From UA16 sp965661575 (GTDB lineage Bacteria; Bacteroidota; Bacteroidia; Flavobacteriales_D; Sanyastnellaceae), in assembly GCA_965661575.1 (NCBI GenBank), contig CBFIEJ010000004.1, positions 1 through 64,000 of the forward strand: 64,000 bases of DNA, written 5' to 3'. The notes beneath the pieces were generated by a model that saw nothing but the letters and a program-made list of their open reading frames with translations, had not been told where the DNA came from and ran no database searches. This document shows, piece after piece, positions 41,356 to 51,015 of this stretch. Position 1 is the stretch's first letter. The number at the start of each line of letters is the position of its first letter. The position numbers were made by a program, and so were the translations under genes.

Positions 41356-42471
41356 CTACGGAAGAACGGAATGCTCAACGCGCAATTGCCCTGACGCGTC
41401 CCAAATTTCGGCAGAAACCTTGGCCATTCCGGGTCTTCCCAAGTGCAGAATGCCCACATTGTTTTCCATGACGGGTCCGGCAATCCGGTTTCCATTGCGG
41501 GTGGCAAAGTCCCACGTCGAGGTGATGCCGCTGGCGGTGATGTCGTAGACGTCCATCCCATTCAATCCCGAAACTTTCGAAATCTCCGCATAATGAACAT
41601 CTCCTGTAATGAATACTGTGGGGGTTGGTTTTTGTCGCTCGGCTTCAGCCAACAAGCGAAGCATTTTTTCTTGTTGCCGGGGAAAATTGGCCCACGATTC
41701 GTAGCCATTCCATTCGATGCCGAATTGTGTGGACGAAGCAATGATGCGAAAGTCGGCCTCCACGGCCAGCTGTTTTTTGAGCCATCGCCATTGATCTGAA
41801 CCGAGTAACGTTGAGTCAGGATTGCGTTGGGGCTCATAATCCGCCATGTAAGTGAAGGATTGGCTCCCTTCGAGGATAATGCTTTGTGAGCGTACTAAGT
41901 TGTCGCGGAAGGTGCGAGTGTCGAGCAGAATGACGTGAACATCCTGCTTTCCGCCGTCGAACAAGTAGCTCGTGTAGATGCCTTCTCGATTTCTTCTTGG
42001 AGCGTCACGCGCGTCTCCCCAGAAATCCAAGAAAACCTTTTTTGAAGCTTCTTTCAAAGGATAATGTCGCCCCGCGTCGTTCCATCCGTAATCGTGATCG
42101 TCCCAAGTCGCGAGCAATCGTGTCGCTGAATCAAGTCGCTGGAAGAAAGGATTATTTCCAAGGGTTTGATACGCTTTTTGAAGGGTAGAAATTTCCTGCG
42201 TATCACCATAAACATTGTCCCCTAGCCAAACGAAGAGATCGGGTTTTTGTTGGATTGTAACATCCAATACGGGCATTGGTTTTTCGGCTTGAGCACAACT
42301 TCCAAAGGCAACGGAACGCACTTCTTTGCGCACGACGACATCAGCCGCGGCTTTTGTTTCTGCTTTTCGAAGGATGATAGTCTTGGGCTCAGTTTGGCAA
42401 CTGAAGAAGGCGCTGGACACCACGATGATGACCAAAGCGAAAGTGAAGTTGCATCGGTACCGGTGCCTCAT
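41356..42471 (-). CDS. PhoD-like alkaline phosphatase/phosphodiesterase lipoprotein
   Basis: A 371-residue lipoprotein (lipobox SSAFFSCQ) with the calcineurin-like/PhoD motifs in order: VAFGSCAQ, FVWLGDNVYGD, ATWDDHDYGWND, an ILLDTRTFRD segment and ITGDVHYAE. These residues hold the Ca/Fe centre of PhoD enzymes, which hydrolyse phosphomonoesters and diesters outside the cytoplasm. It overlaps the TonB-like gene by 4 bases and lies 22 bases before the coiled-coil gene. Confidence 0.9.
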   Translation of the reverse strand: MRHRYRCNFTFALVIIVVSSAFFSCQTEPKTIILRKAETKAAADVVVRKEVRSVAFGSCAQAEKPMPVLDVTIQQKPDLFVWLGDNVYGDTQEISTLQKAYQTLGNNPFFQRLDSATRLLATWDDHDYGWNDAGRHYPLKEASKKVFLDFWGDARDAPRRNREGIYTSYLFDGGKQDVHVILLDTRTFRDNLVRSQSIILEGSQSFTYMADYEPQRNPDSTLLGSDQWRWLKKQLAVEADFRIIASSTQFGIEWNGYESWANFPRQQEKMLRLLAEAERQKPTPTVFITGDVHYAEISKVSGLNGMDVYDITASGITSTWDFATRNGNRIAGPVMENNVGILHLGRPGMAKVSAEIWDASGQLRVEHSVLP

Positions 42472-42929
42472 TCACCTAGCTCAAAACGAATGGGGAGCAC
42501 GTACTGGACAGACACAGCTTTTCCTTGGTTGGTTCCAGGGACAAAGCTTGGGAGTGAATTAACCACGGTAAATGCTGCCTTTTGAAGCAGATCAGGACCG
42601 CGAAGAATTTCTACGGATTTGATGGACCCTTTCTGGGACACTACGAATTGGACCTGCACAGTTCCTTCGATTCCTTTTTGGCGCGCATCTTCAGGATAAA
42701 CGAGGTTTTCCATGATGTGCTCCATCATGCTTTCATTTGAACAGGCTTCGCGTTCTGCGCGTTGGTCAATCGAGGAACAACTTTGAAGCACCGGCATTAC
42801 TTCTGCGCTTGTCACGACGTCGGTCGGAGGGTATCCAATGCCATTCTGTGCTATGAGGTTTTGAAATGGCAGGCTACATATTGCGACCAAAGCAAGGTTT
42901 AAAATTTGCCGTTTCTGTCGTTTTTTCAT
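42468..42929 (-). CDS. Short TonB C-terminal-domain protein
   Basis: A 153-residue protein with a basic N-terminal hydrophobic signal/anchor and a TonB C-terminal domain (about residues 75-150): GIEGTVQVQFVVSQKGSIKS, VEILRGPDLL and YVLPIRFELGE. The long Pro-rich linker of energy-transducing TonB is absent, so it may not span the periplasm. A box TATATTTC ends 3 nt before its ATG. It lies 18 bases after the upstream T9SS protein. Confidence 0.8.
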   Translation of the reverse strand: MKKRQKRQILNLALVAICSLPFQNLIAQNGIGYPPTDVVTSAEVMPVLQSCSSIDQRAEREACSNESMMEHIMENLVYPEDARQKGIEGTVQVQFVVSQKGSIKSVEILRGPDLLQKAAFTVVNSLPSFVPGTNQGKAVSVQYVLPIRFELGE

Positions 42930-42947
42930 GCTGAAATATACACGTTA

Positions 42948-44537
42948 TCACTGAACCTTCAATGGCCAACGATGGGTGTGCAAGGGATGGTTAATGAAAT
43001 AATATCCGGGACTTAAAGTGCTTGGGAGTTGAATTTGTCTCGAAAATTTTCGCCATTCGACGGCAATTGACTTGCCGGATTGATCCACCAAACTCCAACC
43101 GCCTTCATACCCATCATCGGGCGAGTTAGGGATCGTCACAAATGATCCACGGTTTGCGGGGTTTGGGAATGGCAGCTCTTCGATTTGCTGCAACGAATGT
43201 GACGGCAAGAGCAATTCGCTCGTACCCATGATCCATCGTGATGCGAGCAACGGTCGATCCCATGCACCAATGTCCCATTGCCCAACGGTTACCAATCGTT
43301 CCCATTGGGCATGATAGATTCCAAGGACATTGTGCCAGTTTCCACCGTAGGGTGTGTTCGGCAGCAAAGCAGAAATGGGGAGTTGTGGGTCGAAAATTTC
43401 GATGAGGTGGGTGCTTTGCGTGCCTTGATTGGGATCACTTCCGATTCCTAAAACTTGGGAATTGGGCAATGAAACAAATCCATTCGATGTCCAGTTTTCT
43501 GAGAACTCTGAGGTTTGCATGGCCAACGTCGAACCGTTTAGGTCGAACACGACCTGATTCCACCCAGCCGGAAGGTCATCGGTGATTTCATTGTCTAAAA
43601 GGACCACGATCGATTCTCCTTCCAGTGCGATGGCTTTTGCGCTGTGGTTCTGACCGGGGCTGACGTTCAAATGCACCCAGCCGTTGGTTCCAAATGTGGC
43701 GTCAAGTTGTCCATTGGCCAGGTGTTTGGTCAAGAGCAATTCATAATGGTACGCGTTGGAATAGGCTCCCGCGGCATACCATGTTCCGTTTTGTCCTTCT
43801 ACCGCGCAAGTGTAATAACCTCCGATTTCGTGCCGATTGAATCCGGAAGCCATGCCGAGGGTGTCGGTCACACTTGAATTTCCGAGGTCGACGATGAGCG
43901 ATCCATTGGTCCCAAATTCCGTCAAACCTTGTCCGTTTTCATCCATCCTCACCAACGCAGGCATCTCCTTGTGAAAGCAGCATGGGTCGAGGACATAGCC
44001 TAACGCTAATCCACCATTGGTACCGTCTGCATCAGACTCAGCCCATCCGAGCAATGACTGAAAAGGTGATCCGAATGAAAAGGTCGAAATGTCGGGCGTG
44101 GTGTTTTCACCTTCATTCCATTTGATCTGGATCCATTCGGATGAAAGCCCTGCGTTTTCTGACCCGCTCACTTCGATTCCATTGGCGAGTGCCCAGAGGT
44201 TTCCATCCGAATCGCTTCGAACATGTTTCAGTCGAATTTCAGTCGAATCGAAGGCAGGCATTGGCAGCAGCGAAGCTGTTCCATCTTCTTCCACTCGCCA
44301 GACTCGTGGTTGGACCCCTCCATCGGCATCAAAGGCCTCGCTGGCAATGGCCAAAGCATCTTCCCAAGGAGCTATCCCAATCGGTTGTTGCCAAAAACCC
44401 TCTCCCTCCAACCACCATCCTTGCTCAGCCCAGCCTTCATCCTGATTCCAAGAAGATTGAGCTTGGACATTGCTCAATGAAGCCAGTGCAAGGCAAGCGA
44501 AGTTGGCAACCAGCAATGGGTAAAACCAGTTCATCAA
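42948..44537 (-). CDS. Secreted delta-60-repeat-like protein with T9SS sorting domain
   Basis: A 529-residue protein with signal peptide (to about SNVQA), a beta-rich body that includes pieces resembling delta-60 repeats (GQLDATFGTNGWVHLNVSPG and related turns), and a C-terminal type A sorting domain (ELPFPNPANRGSFVTIPNSP ... PGYYFINHP). Exported through the type 9 system to the surface. Function unknown. Its start overlaps the stop of the YHYH gene by ATGA, so the two are probably made together. Confidence 0.78.
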   Translation of the reverse strand: MMNWFYPLLVANFACLALASLSNVQAQSSWNQDEGWAEQGWWLEGEGFWQQPIGIAPWEDALAIASEAFDADGGVQPRVWRVEEDGTASLLPMPAFDSTEIRLKHVRSDSDGNLWALANGIEVSGSENAGLSSEWIQIKWNEGENTTPDISTFSFGSPFQSLLGWAESDADGTNGGLALGYVLDPCCFHKEMPALVRMDENGQGLTEFGTNGSLIVDLGNSSVTDTLGMASGFNRHEIGGYYTCAVEGQNGTWYAAGAYSNAYHYELLLTKHLANGQLDATFGTNGWVHLNVSPGQNHSAKAIALEGESIVVLLDNEITDDLPAGWNQVVFDLNGSTLAMQTSEFSENWTSNGFVSLPNSQVLGIGSDPNQGTQSTHLIEIFDPQLPISALLPNTPYGGNWHNVLGIYHAQWERLVTVGQWDIGAWDRPLLASRWIMGTSELLLPSHSLQQIEELPFPNPANRGSFVTIPNSPDDGYEGGWSLVDQSGKSIAVEWRKFSRQIQLPSTLSPGYYFINHPLHTHRWPLKVQ

Positions 44538-45889
44538 CGAATGATGTGCAGCCCTTGGTGGGTTCCGTTTTCAGAAGTGATGATATAACTCCCATTTGGC
44601 AGTGCTGGTAACGCCCACGGCTGGTTTGCAGACAAGGTTGCCTTTTCAATGATTCGACCAAATGCATCATGAAGTTGAAAAGGTGTTGGACCTGAGACGC
44701 CTTCAATTGCGATTTGGTTGGTGGCTGGATTGGGATAAATGATCCACGTATTGCTAGGGTATTCCAAAATTGAGGCCGTCGTGTCATAGTTTTCAACGGT
44801 TTCGTCAATGGTGACATTTGTCCCGCCGGGACCCCCGGGTCCACCTGCACCGAAATTATCGGTCGCTACGACTCCGCGGTAAGCTGTAAAGAAATAGGGG
44901 TACTGAGGGTTCCAATTCTCATCGACGGTGGCGAAGTAGGCATAGGTGCCAGTGGGATATTCGGGGGTCACACATTCTCGACCGTTGAATACATCCAAAT
45001 GACCTTGCATGTCGATGTATTCAAAATCTTCGATGTATGCGCCCAATACTGCCTCTACAGCATCTGCTCCAGGCGGAATGGCAGGAGTGACAAGCTCTCC
45101 AACGTCTGGTCCGTATTGATTCGGCGCGAGAACCGTGCCGTCGGGGAGGGTATGCCGGACTTCAATGTTTCGCAGGGCATAGCTTGTTTCCATGCGGACA
45201 ATTCCGCCTGTGCCGTCTTCATTTGCAAACCCAAACGGCCCGTAAATGGGATAACCATCGAATGCAAAGCCGATAATGGGACTGTGTGCGTCAGGATCGA
45301 GCTCCAAAAGACCTTCACTCGGATAGTCATTGCAGACAGGGTTGATGACGTCCATTGAATTACTGAAGGGTGAAGGAATCAAATGGTGATGATAATTCCC
45401 CATGGCCGGATGTCCTTTGGCGCAGTCAAACCCCGCTAATTCGAAGAATCCGCCGTTTTGATGCCAATTGTTTTGGTTGTTGTAGGAAAAAGCATCCAGC
45501 GCATTGAACGTTGGAACGCCATTGATCAACACAGCGGTATGCCCTAAACCTGTCGCCGTTCCTCCAGTCGGACCCTCCTCCGGGTTGCGGGGAATGCGAA
45601 ACAAATAATCTGCGTTTTGCGCTTGCGAAGGATTGCCATCGCCGTAAGGAGCTGTGGCATAACGCGGCACCCCAGTAGCATGCACATATACATTTTCGTC
45701 TGAAAATTGGACCAATTGTACATCGCATTCTATGCCGTTGTCTACCAGATTTCCATTGGTCATGTAGTATGAACCTGTTGCCTCGTCGGTATTGATTAAC
45801 CATGATTCTAGCTCTGGCTGAGCGCCTAGCGGACAAAACCCAAGACCAAAAATGAATGAGCTAAAAACTGTAAGCGTATAGTTGTTCAT
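44534..45889 (-). CDS. Secreted YHYH-domain protein with T9SS sorting domain
   Basis: A 451-residue protein from the ATG at 45889, with signal peptide MNNYTLTVFSSFIFGLGFC. The YHYH-type domain carries GNYHHHLIPSPF and GFAFDGYPIYGPFG. The C-terminal sorting domain begins WIIYPNPATNQIAIEGVSG. A glycine-rich stretch (GAGGPGGPGG) joins them. YHYH proteins are secreted, His-rich and of unknown function; the histidines suggest metal binding. A start at 46027 lacks a signal peptide at the N-terminus and is not favoured. Confidence 0.82.
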   Translation of the reverse strand: MNNYTLTVFSSFIFGLGFCPLGAQPELESWLINTDEATGSYYMTNGNLVDNGIECDVQLVQFSDENVYVHATGVPRYATAPYGDGNPSQAQNADYLFRIPRNPEEGPTGGTATGLGHTAVLINGVPTFNALDAFSYNNQNNWHQNGGFFELAGFDCAKGHPAMGNYHHHLIPSPFSNSMDVINPVCNDYPSEGLLELDPDAHSPIIGFAFDGYPIYGPFGFANEDGTGGIVRMETSYALRNIEVRHTLPDGTVLAPNQYGPDVGELVTPAIPPGADAVEAVLGAYIEDFEYIDMQGHLDVFNGRECVTPEYPTGTYAYFATVDENWNPQYPYFFTAYRGVVATDNFGAGGPGGPGGTNVTIDETVENYDTTASILEYPSNTWIIYPNPATNQIAIEGVSGPTPFQLHDAFGRIIEKATLSANQPWALPALPNGSYIITSENGTHQGLHIIR

Positions 45890-46073
45890 GAGAGCGAGGT
45901 TTTGAATTTGTAAGGTAGACGAATTGAAGAGGAAGAGGTTTAACTCTGGCTCCAGAATTCGAAGCAAAGGGCGCTTGAATTGTTGATAACCATGGTGGAA
46001 ATCGAGCGAACTCCCCGGGCTTTTCACGCCTTTGAGCAGCCTAAATTGCTCTTAAATCAAAGCCTTATAAAGC

Positions 46074-47636
46074 ATGAAAAGAATATTTACCCTAATGATG
46101 GTGTTCGCGGCATGTGCATTGCACGCCCAAGAGCGCTATTTAGACGAAATCTTTGAGAACGTCACCGTTACCGAAGATGTCCAATACGCGAGCAATGTTT
46201 CTGTCCTCCCCGCATTGCAGGGAGCGCCTCCGATGCAATTGCCACAGCTCATGGATATTTATCAGCCAGAAGGTGATGAAGAAACAGCTCGCCCGCTGAT
46301 CTTGGTTTTCCATACTGGAAACTTTTTGCCGCAATATTTGAACGGATCGGCTCTCGGAACACGCAAGGATAGTGCAGTGGTAGAATTGTGTGAACGGTTC
46401 GCTCGCATGGGTTATGTAACGGCTTCTGTGGACTATCGTTTGGGTTGGAACCCGCTTGCGGGAACCCAAGAAGAAAGAACGTTCCAATTGATCAATGCTG
46501 CTTACCGTGGCGTGCAAGATTCAAGAACGGCCGCTCGATATTTTCGCATGAATGCAGCGGAAATGGACAACACCTATGGCATTGACCCAGACAAGATTGC
46601 CATGTTTGGTGACGGAACAGGTGGTTACATCACGCTGGCCTCAGCGGCCATTGCAGATTACAATGATATCATTTTGGACAACGAAGGCAATCCCATTGAG
46701 GTCTTTTGGTATGATCCAGGAGACGGCTCTTCCATTCCAATGGTCATTGAGTCAGTCAACGGTGATCCGGAAGCGAAATATGATGGATTCACGCCAGACA
46801 GCCTGCAACTATGCGTCGGCCACTATCCTGAATACAGTTCTGAATTCAACTTCCAGATGAACATGGGCGGCGCCTTAGGATCGGACAAATGGCTTGATGC
46901 GGGTGATCCAGCGATGGTGAGCTTTCATTGTCCTCACGATCCGTTTGCTCCATATGGGACGGGAGTTCTGGTCGTACCCACGACTCAGGAGCCTGTGATT
47001 GAAGTGACAGGAGCTTACGGAGTGCACACATTGATCAACTCTTTTGATGCACCGAACAACAATGATGTTTTTCAATCGCTCAACTTAGCGGATGACGTGT
47101 CCCTCGCAGCGAATGAGATCAACGAAGGAATGGACGGCCTCTATCCTGTGTTGAACAGCTATGTTGATGGCGCTCCGACCGAGCCTTTTGACAGCTCGCC
47201 TTGGCAGTGGTGGGATGTGGCGATGACGCAGATGGTTGACACAGCCAACGGATCAAACATCGCGGCAACGCAATTGTCTTTGAACCCAACGATGGGCCCA
47301 GAAGAGGCATTGCCTTGGATGGATATCATTCAAGCTTATACCGCTCCGCGCATGTACCATGCTTTAGGATTTGGTGAGGTAGAAAGCGTTGAAGAGGCGA
47401 TTGCGAATGACGCATCATTTGCGATCTTCCCGAATCCGACGAGTGGTTTAACGACCATTGATCTGAAGACACCAGCGATTCAGGCTTCATTGTTTTCATT
47501 GGATGGACGATTGGTACGCCAATGGCCGTTGGTGGGAATTCAGGGCCAATTTTCAGTTGATTTGAGTGATGTTTCCAATGGGACTTACATTGTTCAAATT
47601 GACGGAGAGTCTCAGCGCATTTCGGTAACGAGATAA
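46074..47636 (+). CDS. Secreted alpha/beta-hydrolase-fold protein with T9SS sorting domain
   Basis: A 520-residue protein: signal peptide (to CALHAQ), an alpha/beta-hydrolase-like domain with RPLILVFHTGNFL (oxyanion region), GYVTASVDYRLGW, YRGVQDSRTAARYFR and the nucleophile-elbow position MFGDGTGGYI, and a C-terminal sorting domain from FAIFPNPTSGLTTIDL. In carboxylesterases the elbow reads GDSAGG; here residue 181 is Gly rather than Ser, so ordinary esterase chemistry is unlikely. A strong terminator follows. Confidence 0.82.
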   Translation: MKRIFTLMMVFAACALHAQERYLDEIFENVTVTEDVQYASNVSVLPALQGAPPMQLPQLMDIYQPEGDEETARPLILVFHTGNFLPQYLNGSALGTRKDSAVVELCERFARMGYVTASVDYRLGWNPLAGTQEERTFQLINAAYRGVQDSRTAARYFRMNAAEMDNTYGIDPDKIAMFGDGTGGYITLASAAIADYNDIILDNEGNPIEVFWYDPGDGSSIPMVIESVNGDPEAKYDGFTPDSLQLCVGHYPEYSSEFNFQMNMGGALGSDKWLDAGDPAMVSFHCPHDPFAPYGTGVLVVPTTQEPVIEVTGAYGVHTLINSFDAPNNNDVFQSLNLADDVSLAANEINEGMDGLYPVLNSYVDGAPTEPFDSSPWQWWDVAMTQMVDTANGSNIAATQLSLNPTMGPEEALPWMDIIQAYTAPRMYHALGFGEVESVEEAIANDASFAIFPNPTSGLTTIDLKTPAIQASLFSLDGRLVRQWPLVGIQGQFSVDLSDVSNGTYIVQIDGESQRISVTR

Positions 47637-47656
47637 CTTCTCTTTTTAACGATACG

Positions 47657-47691
47657 AAAAGCCCCGACCAATCAAATGGTCGGGGCTTTTT
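47657..47691. terminator. Bidirectional intrinsic terminator
   Basis: A perfect 14-bp stem (AAAAGCCCCGACCA / TGGTCGGGGCTTTT) with a 6-nt loop, T-run on the right and A-run on the left. It lies between the convergent hydrolase-like gene and rhlE gene and can stop both. Confidence 0.9.
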
Positions 47692-47713
47692 CATGTTCAA
47701 CAAAATATCAGCC

Positions 47714-49213
47714 TCACCTTCGGCTGTATCGAGAATCGCTTTGACCTCCGCGGTTGCCTCCGTTGTTTCCTCCGTTGTTGCCTCCGCCGCTATTGTTGCC
47801 TGAGGATTTTCCCTTACCACGCTGAGGCCGACCTGAGCTGGATTGACCTCCACCTCCATCTCGCCTTGGTGCGCCACCTCCATCGCGGTCGGAACGGAAA
47901 CGCTTCCCTGAGCTTCCGCTGTTGTTTCCGCCTCCACCGTGGCGTGGTTTTCCGTGGTTGAAAGGCTTTTTCTTCTTCTTTTTTGAGCCACCCGAACCAG
48001 GAGCTTGAGGCCGCTGATTGGATTTGTTGAGATCAAGTTCGAGTGCAGGTTTTGCCAAGTGCCAAGGATGATCTGTAATGAGTGGCACTTCCCGCTTCAT
48101 CAATTGTTGGATGTCCGACATGAACTTTCGTTCATCCGCTTCATTCACAAACGACCAAGCAACGCCTGAAGCGCCCGCTCGTCCGGTTCGACCGATTCTG
48201 TGCACGTACGTTTCGGAAATGTTGGGAATTTCGAAGTTAATGACATGGCTTACGCCGCTGACGTCAATGCCACGCGCTGCGATATCGGTCGCAACTAAGA
48301 TGTTTATCGTGCCTTTGCGAAACCCCTGCATGGCCCGTTCGCGCTGCGGCTGCGTTTTGTTGCCGTGAATGGCCGCTGCATTGAGCTTGTTCTTGCTCAG
48401 GTAACGGACTACTTTGTCTGCGCCATATTTCGTTCGCATGAAGACCAATGCCGTTTCTACTTCGGGCTGTTGCAGAAGATGCACGAGCAAATCTCGCTTG
48501 TCTGCTTGCATCACAAACATCATCTTTTGGTCTACAGTCTCGGCAGCGGTGCTCTCCCGAGCCACTTCTACCCGAACGGGATTGCGCAACATCGTGTTGG
48601 CGAATTCCAAAATATTGGGAGGCATGGTCGCTGAGAAAAACAACGACTGCCGATCTTTTGGAATGTGCTTGATGATGCGCCGCAAATCGTGAATGAACCC
48701 CATATCCATCATGGTGTCCGCTTCGTCGAGTACGAAATACTGCAAATGCTTCAGGTTCACGTGGCCTTGCTCCTGCAGGTCAATCAATCGACCAGGCGTG
48801 GCCACAACGATATCTACACCGCGACGTAATTTTTGTACTTGGCTCTTTTGATTCACACCGCCGAAAATTGTAGCGGTATGAAGCTTCACGTGCTTGGTGT
48901 ATTCGAGGATGTTTTCTTCGATTTGAATTGCCAATTCACGCGTGGGCGTGAGGATCAATCCTCGAATGGGTTGAAATTGACCGGAATATCGATCTTGCGA
49001 AAGGCGGTGGATCATGGGCAAGCTAAACGCAGCGGTTTTGCCGGTTCCAGTTTGCGCCACGCCCAAGACATCTTTCCCGTCTAAAACAACGGGAATAGCT
49101 TCGGCTTGAATGGGTGTTGGGGTTTCATAGCCCAACGCATGGATGGCCGTGAGCACATCCGCGCTGAGGCCTAAATCGTCAAATGAATTCAAAGGGAGTG
49201 TTGTAGTGAGCAC
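47714..49213 (-). CDS. rhlE: RhlE-type DEAD-box RNA helicase
   Basis: A 499-residue protein starting with GTG. The helicase core (to about 375) has the Q motif (YETPTPIQAEAIP), AQTGTGKTAAFSLP, VLDEADTMMDMGF, FSATMP and HRIGRTGRAGASG. The last ~110 residues are low complexity, with a lysine run (KKKKKK) then Gly, Asn, Arg and Ser repeats like RGG-type RNA-binding tails. It unwinds RNA in ribosome assembly or mRNA decay; such tails often promote condensates and cold growth. Confidence 0.93.
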   Translation of the reverse strand: MLTTTLPLNSFDDLGLSADVLTAIHALGYETPTPIQAEAIPVVLDGKDVLGVAQTGTGKTAAFSLPMIHRLSQDRYSGQFQPIRGLILTPTRELAIQIEENILEYTKHVKLHTATIFGGVNQKSQVQKLRRGVDIVVATPGRLIDLQEQGHVNLKHLQYFVLDEADTMMDMGFIHDLRRIIKHIPKDRQSLFFSATMPPNILEFANTMLRNPVRVEVARESTAAETVDQKMMFVMQADKRDLLVHLLQQPEVETALVFMRTKYGADKVVRYLSKNKLNAAAIHGNKTQPQRERAMQGFRKGTINILVATDIAARGIDVSGVSHVINFEIPNISETYVHRIGRTGRAGASGVAWSFVNEADERKFMSDIQQLMKREVPLITDHPWHLAKPALELDLNKSNQRPQAPGSGGSKKKKKKPFNHGKPRHGGGGNNSGSSGKRFRSDRDGGGAPRRDGGGGQSSSGRPQRGKGKSSGNNSGGGNNGGNNGGNRGGQSDSRYSRR

Positions 49214-49398
49214 TGCGCTTCGTCGCGAGAGTGCTACTGCAAAGGTCGCACATTTCGTTCTTTGTTCGACGATTCAGTACGTTGCACGCCGCTCAATGTT
49301 TGTTGAATTCTGGAGTTTAACTCATTTTTTCGCTTCAGACTGAGCGGTTTTCAATCGTTTTGTACTGAAAAGGATTCGAAACGGATAAAAAGAGCACT

Positions 49399-50919
49399 TT
49401 ATCGCAAAACAAGGCGTTGGGTTTGTGCTGTCTTTGTTGTTTCGAGCACCAAGAGATAGACTCCACGCGGCCACTGTGTCACGTTGAGTGTGGCTTGTCT
49501 GGTATTTGAACTCGTCATCACTTCCTGTCCTTGAGCGTTGAAGATCCGGAGCGCTTTGGACGCAACAGGTGCATTGATGAAAAGCTGATCGTTGGCAGGG
49601 TTGGGGTATGCAAAGAGAGATTCAACCTGATGATCCGATGAACCAATGCCGGCGGTGCAGTCCAGATTATTGTCCGCATAACTTCCGCGATTGGCAATAA
49701 ATGGCTTGAGTCCGTAAAGTGTGCCGCCCATTCCGCCTTGGTTGGAATTGAAGTTATTTTCGAATTGAGTGTTGGAATACATTTTGTTGTCGTCCGCATA
49801 GACAGAAGACTGCACAAGCGCTTTCAACTCGTCAAGTCGAGGCTCGAGAAACTCGGAATTGAACCAATTTTCCTTCAACCAGCACATTTCAGCATAATAC
49901 GCTTCCCGAAGCACATCACTTTGCATGATGCGCTCGAGCAGGGGCCTGTTTTCATTTCCCCCATCAAAATCCAAGTCCAGCTCAGTCATGTCCCCAGGAA
50001 CCCCAAAGGCGTAGCTGCCGAAAGTCTCATTGGAATCCCACTTGATCCATTGCCAGCGGTTCGTGGTCATGTTGTGATAGAGGTAGTAGTTCCGAGCTGA
50101 AAGCGTGTAGGTGTCCAAGTTCGAAAACAAGTTGTCCAAAGCGGCAGATTGCAGATAGGGGATGAGATCCAGATGATCACCCAGCTGTGTCTCAAATTCT
50201 TCGTCGCTCGCGTTGTTGATGAACTCAATCAACGCGATGAGGTCACTCCAATCATCGCTCTCATTCTGTTTTAATTCGTAGGCATTTTCATAGGCGGATT
50301 GCTCGGAACCGAGATAGACGAGGCTGGCTTCACCATCGTCACCGCCAAAATTCGAGCCCGCCTTGAAAAGATGCCCGCCGTCATCGCCGATGCTTCGATC
50401 GAGGAACTGGTCGTCAATTTGTTCCGACACGGTGTAAAACCCCCACGGTGCACCATTGAATGTTACCTCTGCAAAAGTGGCGCGTGGCGCTAATATGCCA
50501 GCCGCTTCGCAGACGTCGTAGAAGACCTTTTCCCGCACAAAAGTGGGATCTTTGAACCCGTTGTTGAAGTTGAGCTTTTTGAGGAGGTCGTACGATTGAC
50601 CGCCAATGAATCGGTTGAAGTCGACTTTGAATGGCTTTTTATTACCGGGATGCATCATGCTCGAATTCCCTTTCAACCGGATGCCGACTGAATCCAACAT
50701 GATGGTACCGTCGGTCGTTGTGATGCTGATTTCAGCCGGAATGTAATTCTGATCTCCATCGTACTCGTCATTGAGCAACGACCAATAATTGGAGTTGTAG
50801 AATGACACATCAACACCCAGGATTTGATCGGTCCCAAAAACATTGTTTCCTTCAGTTTGTGCGCTGACGAAGGAAAGAGTGGCTAAGATCAAAGATGCGA
50901 GGAAGGTGAACTTTTTCAT
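49399..50919 (-). CDS. Secreted CotH-kinase family protein with T9SS sorting domain
   Basis: A 506-residue protein with signal peptide (to SFVSAQ). The CotH domain is at about residues 30-380: VGIRLKGNSSMMHPGNKKPF, VREKVFYDVCEAAG, FYTVSEQIDDQFLDR and IKWDSNETFG. CotH proteins are atypical protein kinases first known from spore coats; the KWDSNETFG stretch holds the likely metal-binding Asp. The end (SLFAYPNPANDQLFINAPV ... RLVLR) is a Por sorting domain. Extracellular substrate unknown. Confidence 0.87.
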   Translation of the reverse strand: MKKFTFLASLILATLSFVSAQTEGNNVFGTDQILGVDVSFYNSNYWSLLNDEYDGDQNYIPAEISITTTDGTIMLDSVGIRLKGNSSMMHPGNKKPFKVDFNRFIGGQSYDLLKKLNFNNGFKDPTFVREKVFYDVCEAAGILAPRATFAEVTFNGAPWGFYTVSEQIDDQFLDRSIGDDGGHLFKAGSNFGGDDGEASLVYLGSEQSAYENAYELKQNESDDWSDLIALIEFINNASDEEFETQLGDHLDLIPYLQSAALDNLFSNLDTYTLSARNYYLYHNMTTNRWQWIKWDSNETFGSYAFGVPGDMTELDLDFDGGNENRPLLERIMQSDVLREAYYAEMCWLKENWFNSEFLEPRLDELKALVQSSVYADDNKMYSNTQFENNFNSNQGGMGGTLYGLKPFIANRGSYADNNLDCTAGIGSSDHQVESLFAYPNPANDQLFINAPVASKALRIFNAQGQEVMTSSNTRQATLNVTQWPRGVYLLVLETTKTAQTQRLVLR

Positions 50920-50964
50920 ATTGCTGTTTGAAGCAAAGAAAGGCCAGGGGTTTAATGCAAAAGC

Positions 50965-50996
50965 AAAAGCCCCCAGCGGATTGCTGAGGGCTCTTG
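50965..50996 (-). terminator. Intrinsic terminator after the PPC-like gene
   Basis: A stem of about 9 bp with one mismatch (GCCCCCAGC / GCTGAGGGC), loop GGATT, flanked by AAAA on the left (U-run in the minus-strand RNA). It lies 19 bases after the stop of the gene to its right. Confidence 0.65.
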
Positions 50997-51015
50997 AAAA
51001 AGCGTTAGAGACACA

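Noticed and set aside
47326..48036. A 236-codon minus-strand frame rich in Glu, Ala and Thr
   Set aside because: It is the antisense/other-frame shadow of the low-complexity tail of rhlE and the end of the hydrolase gene, and it reads through the strong terminator between them.
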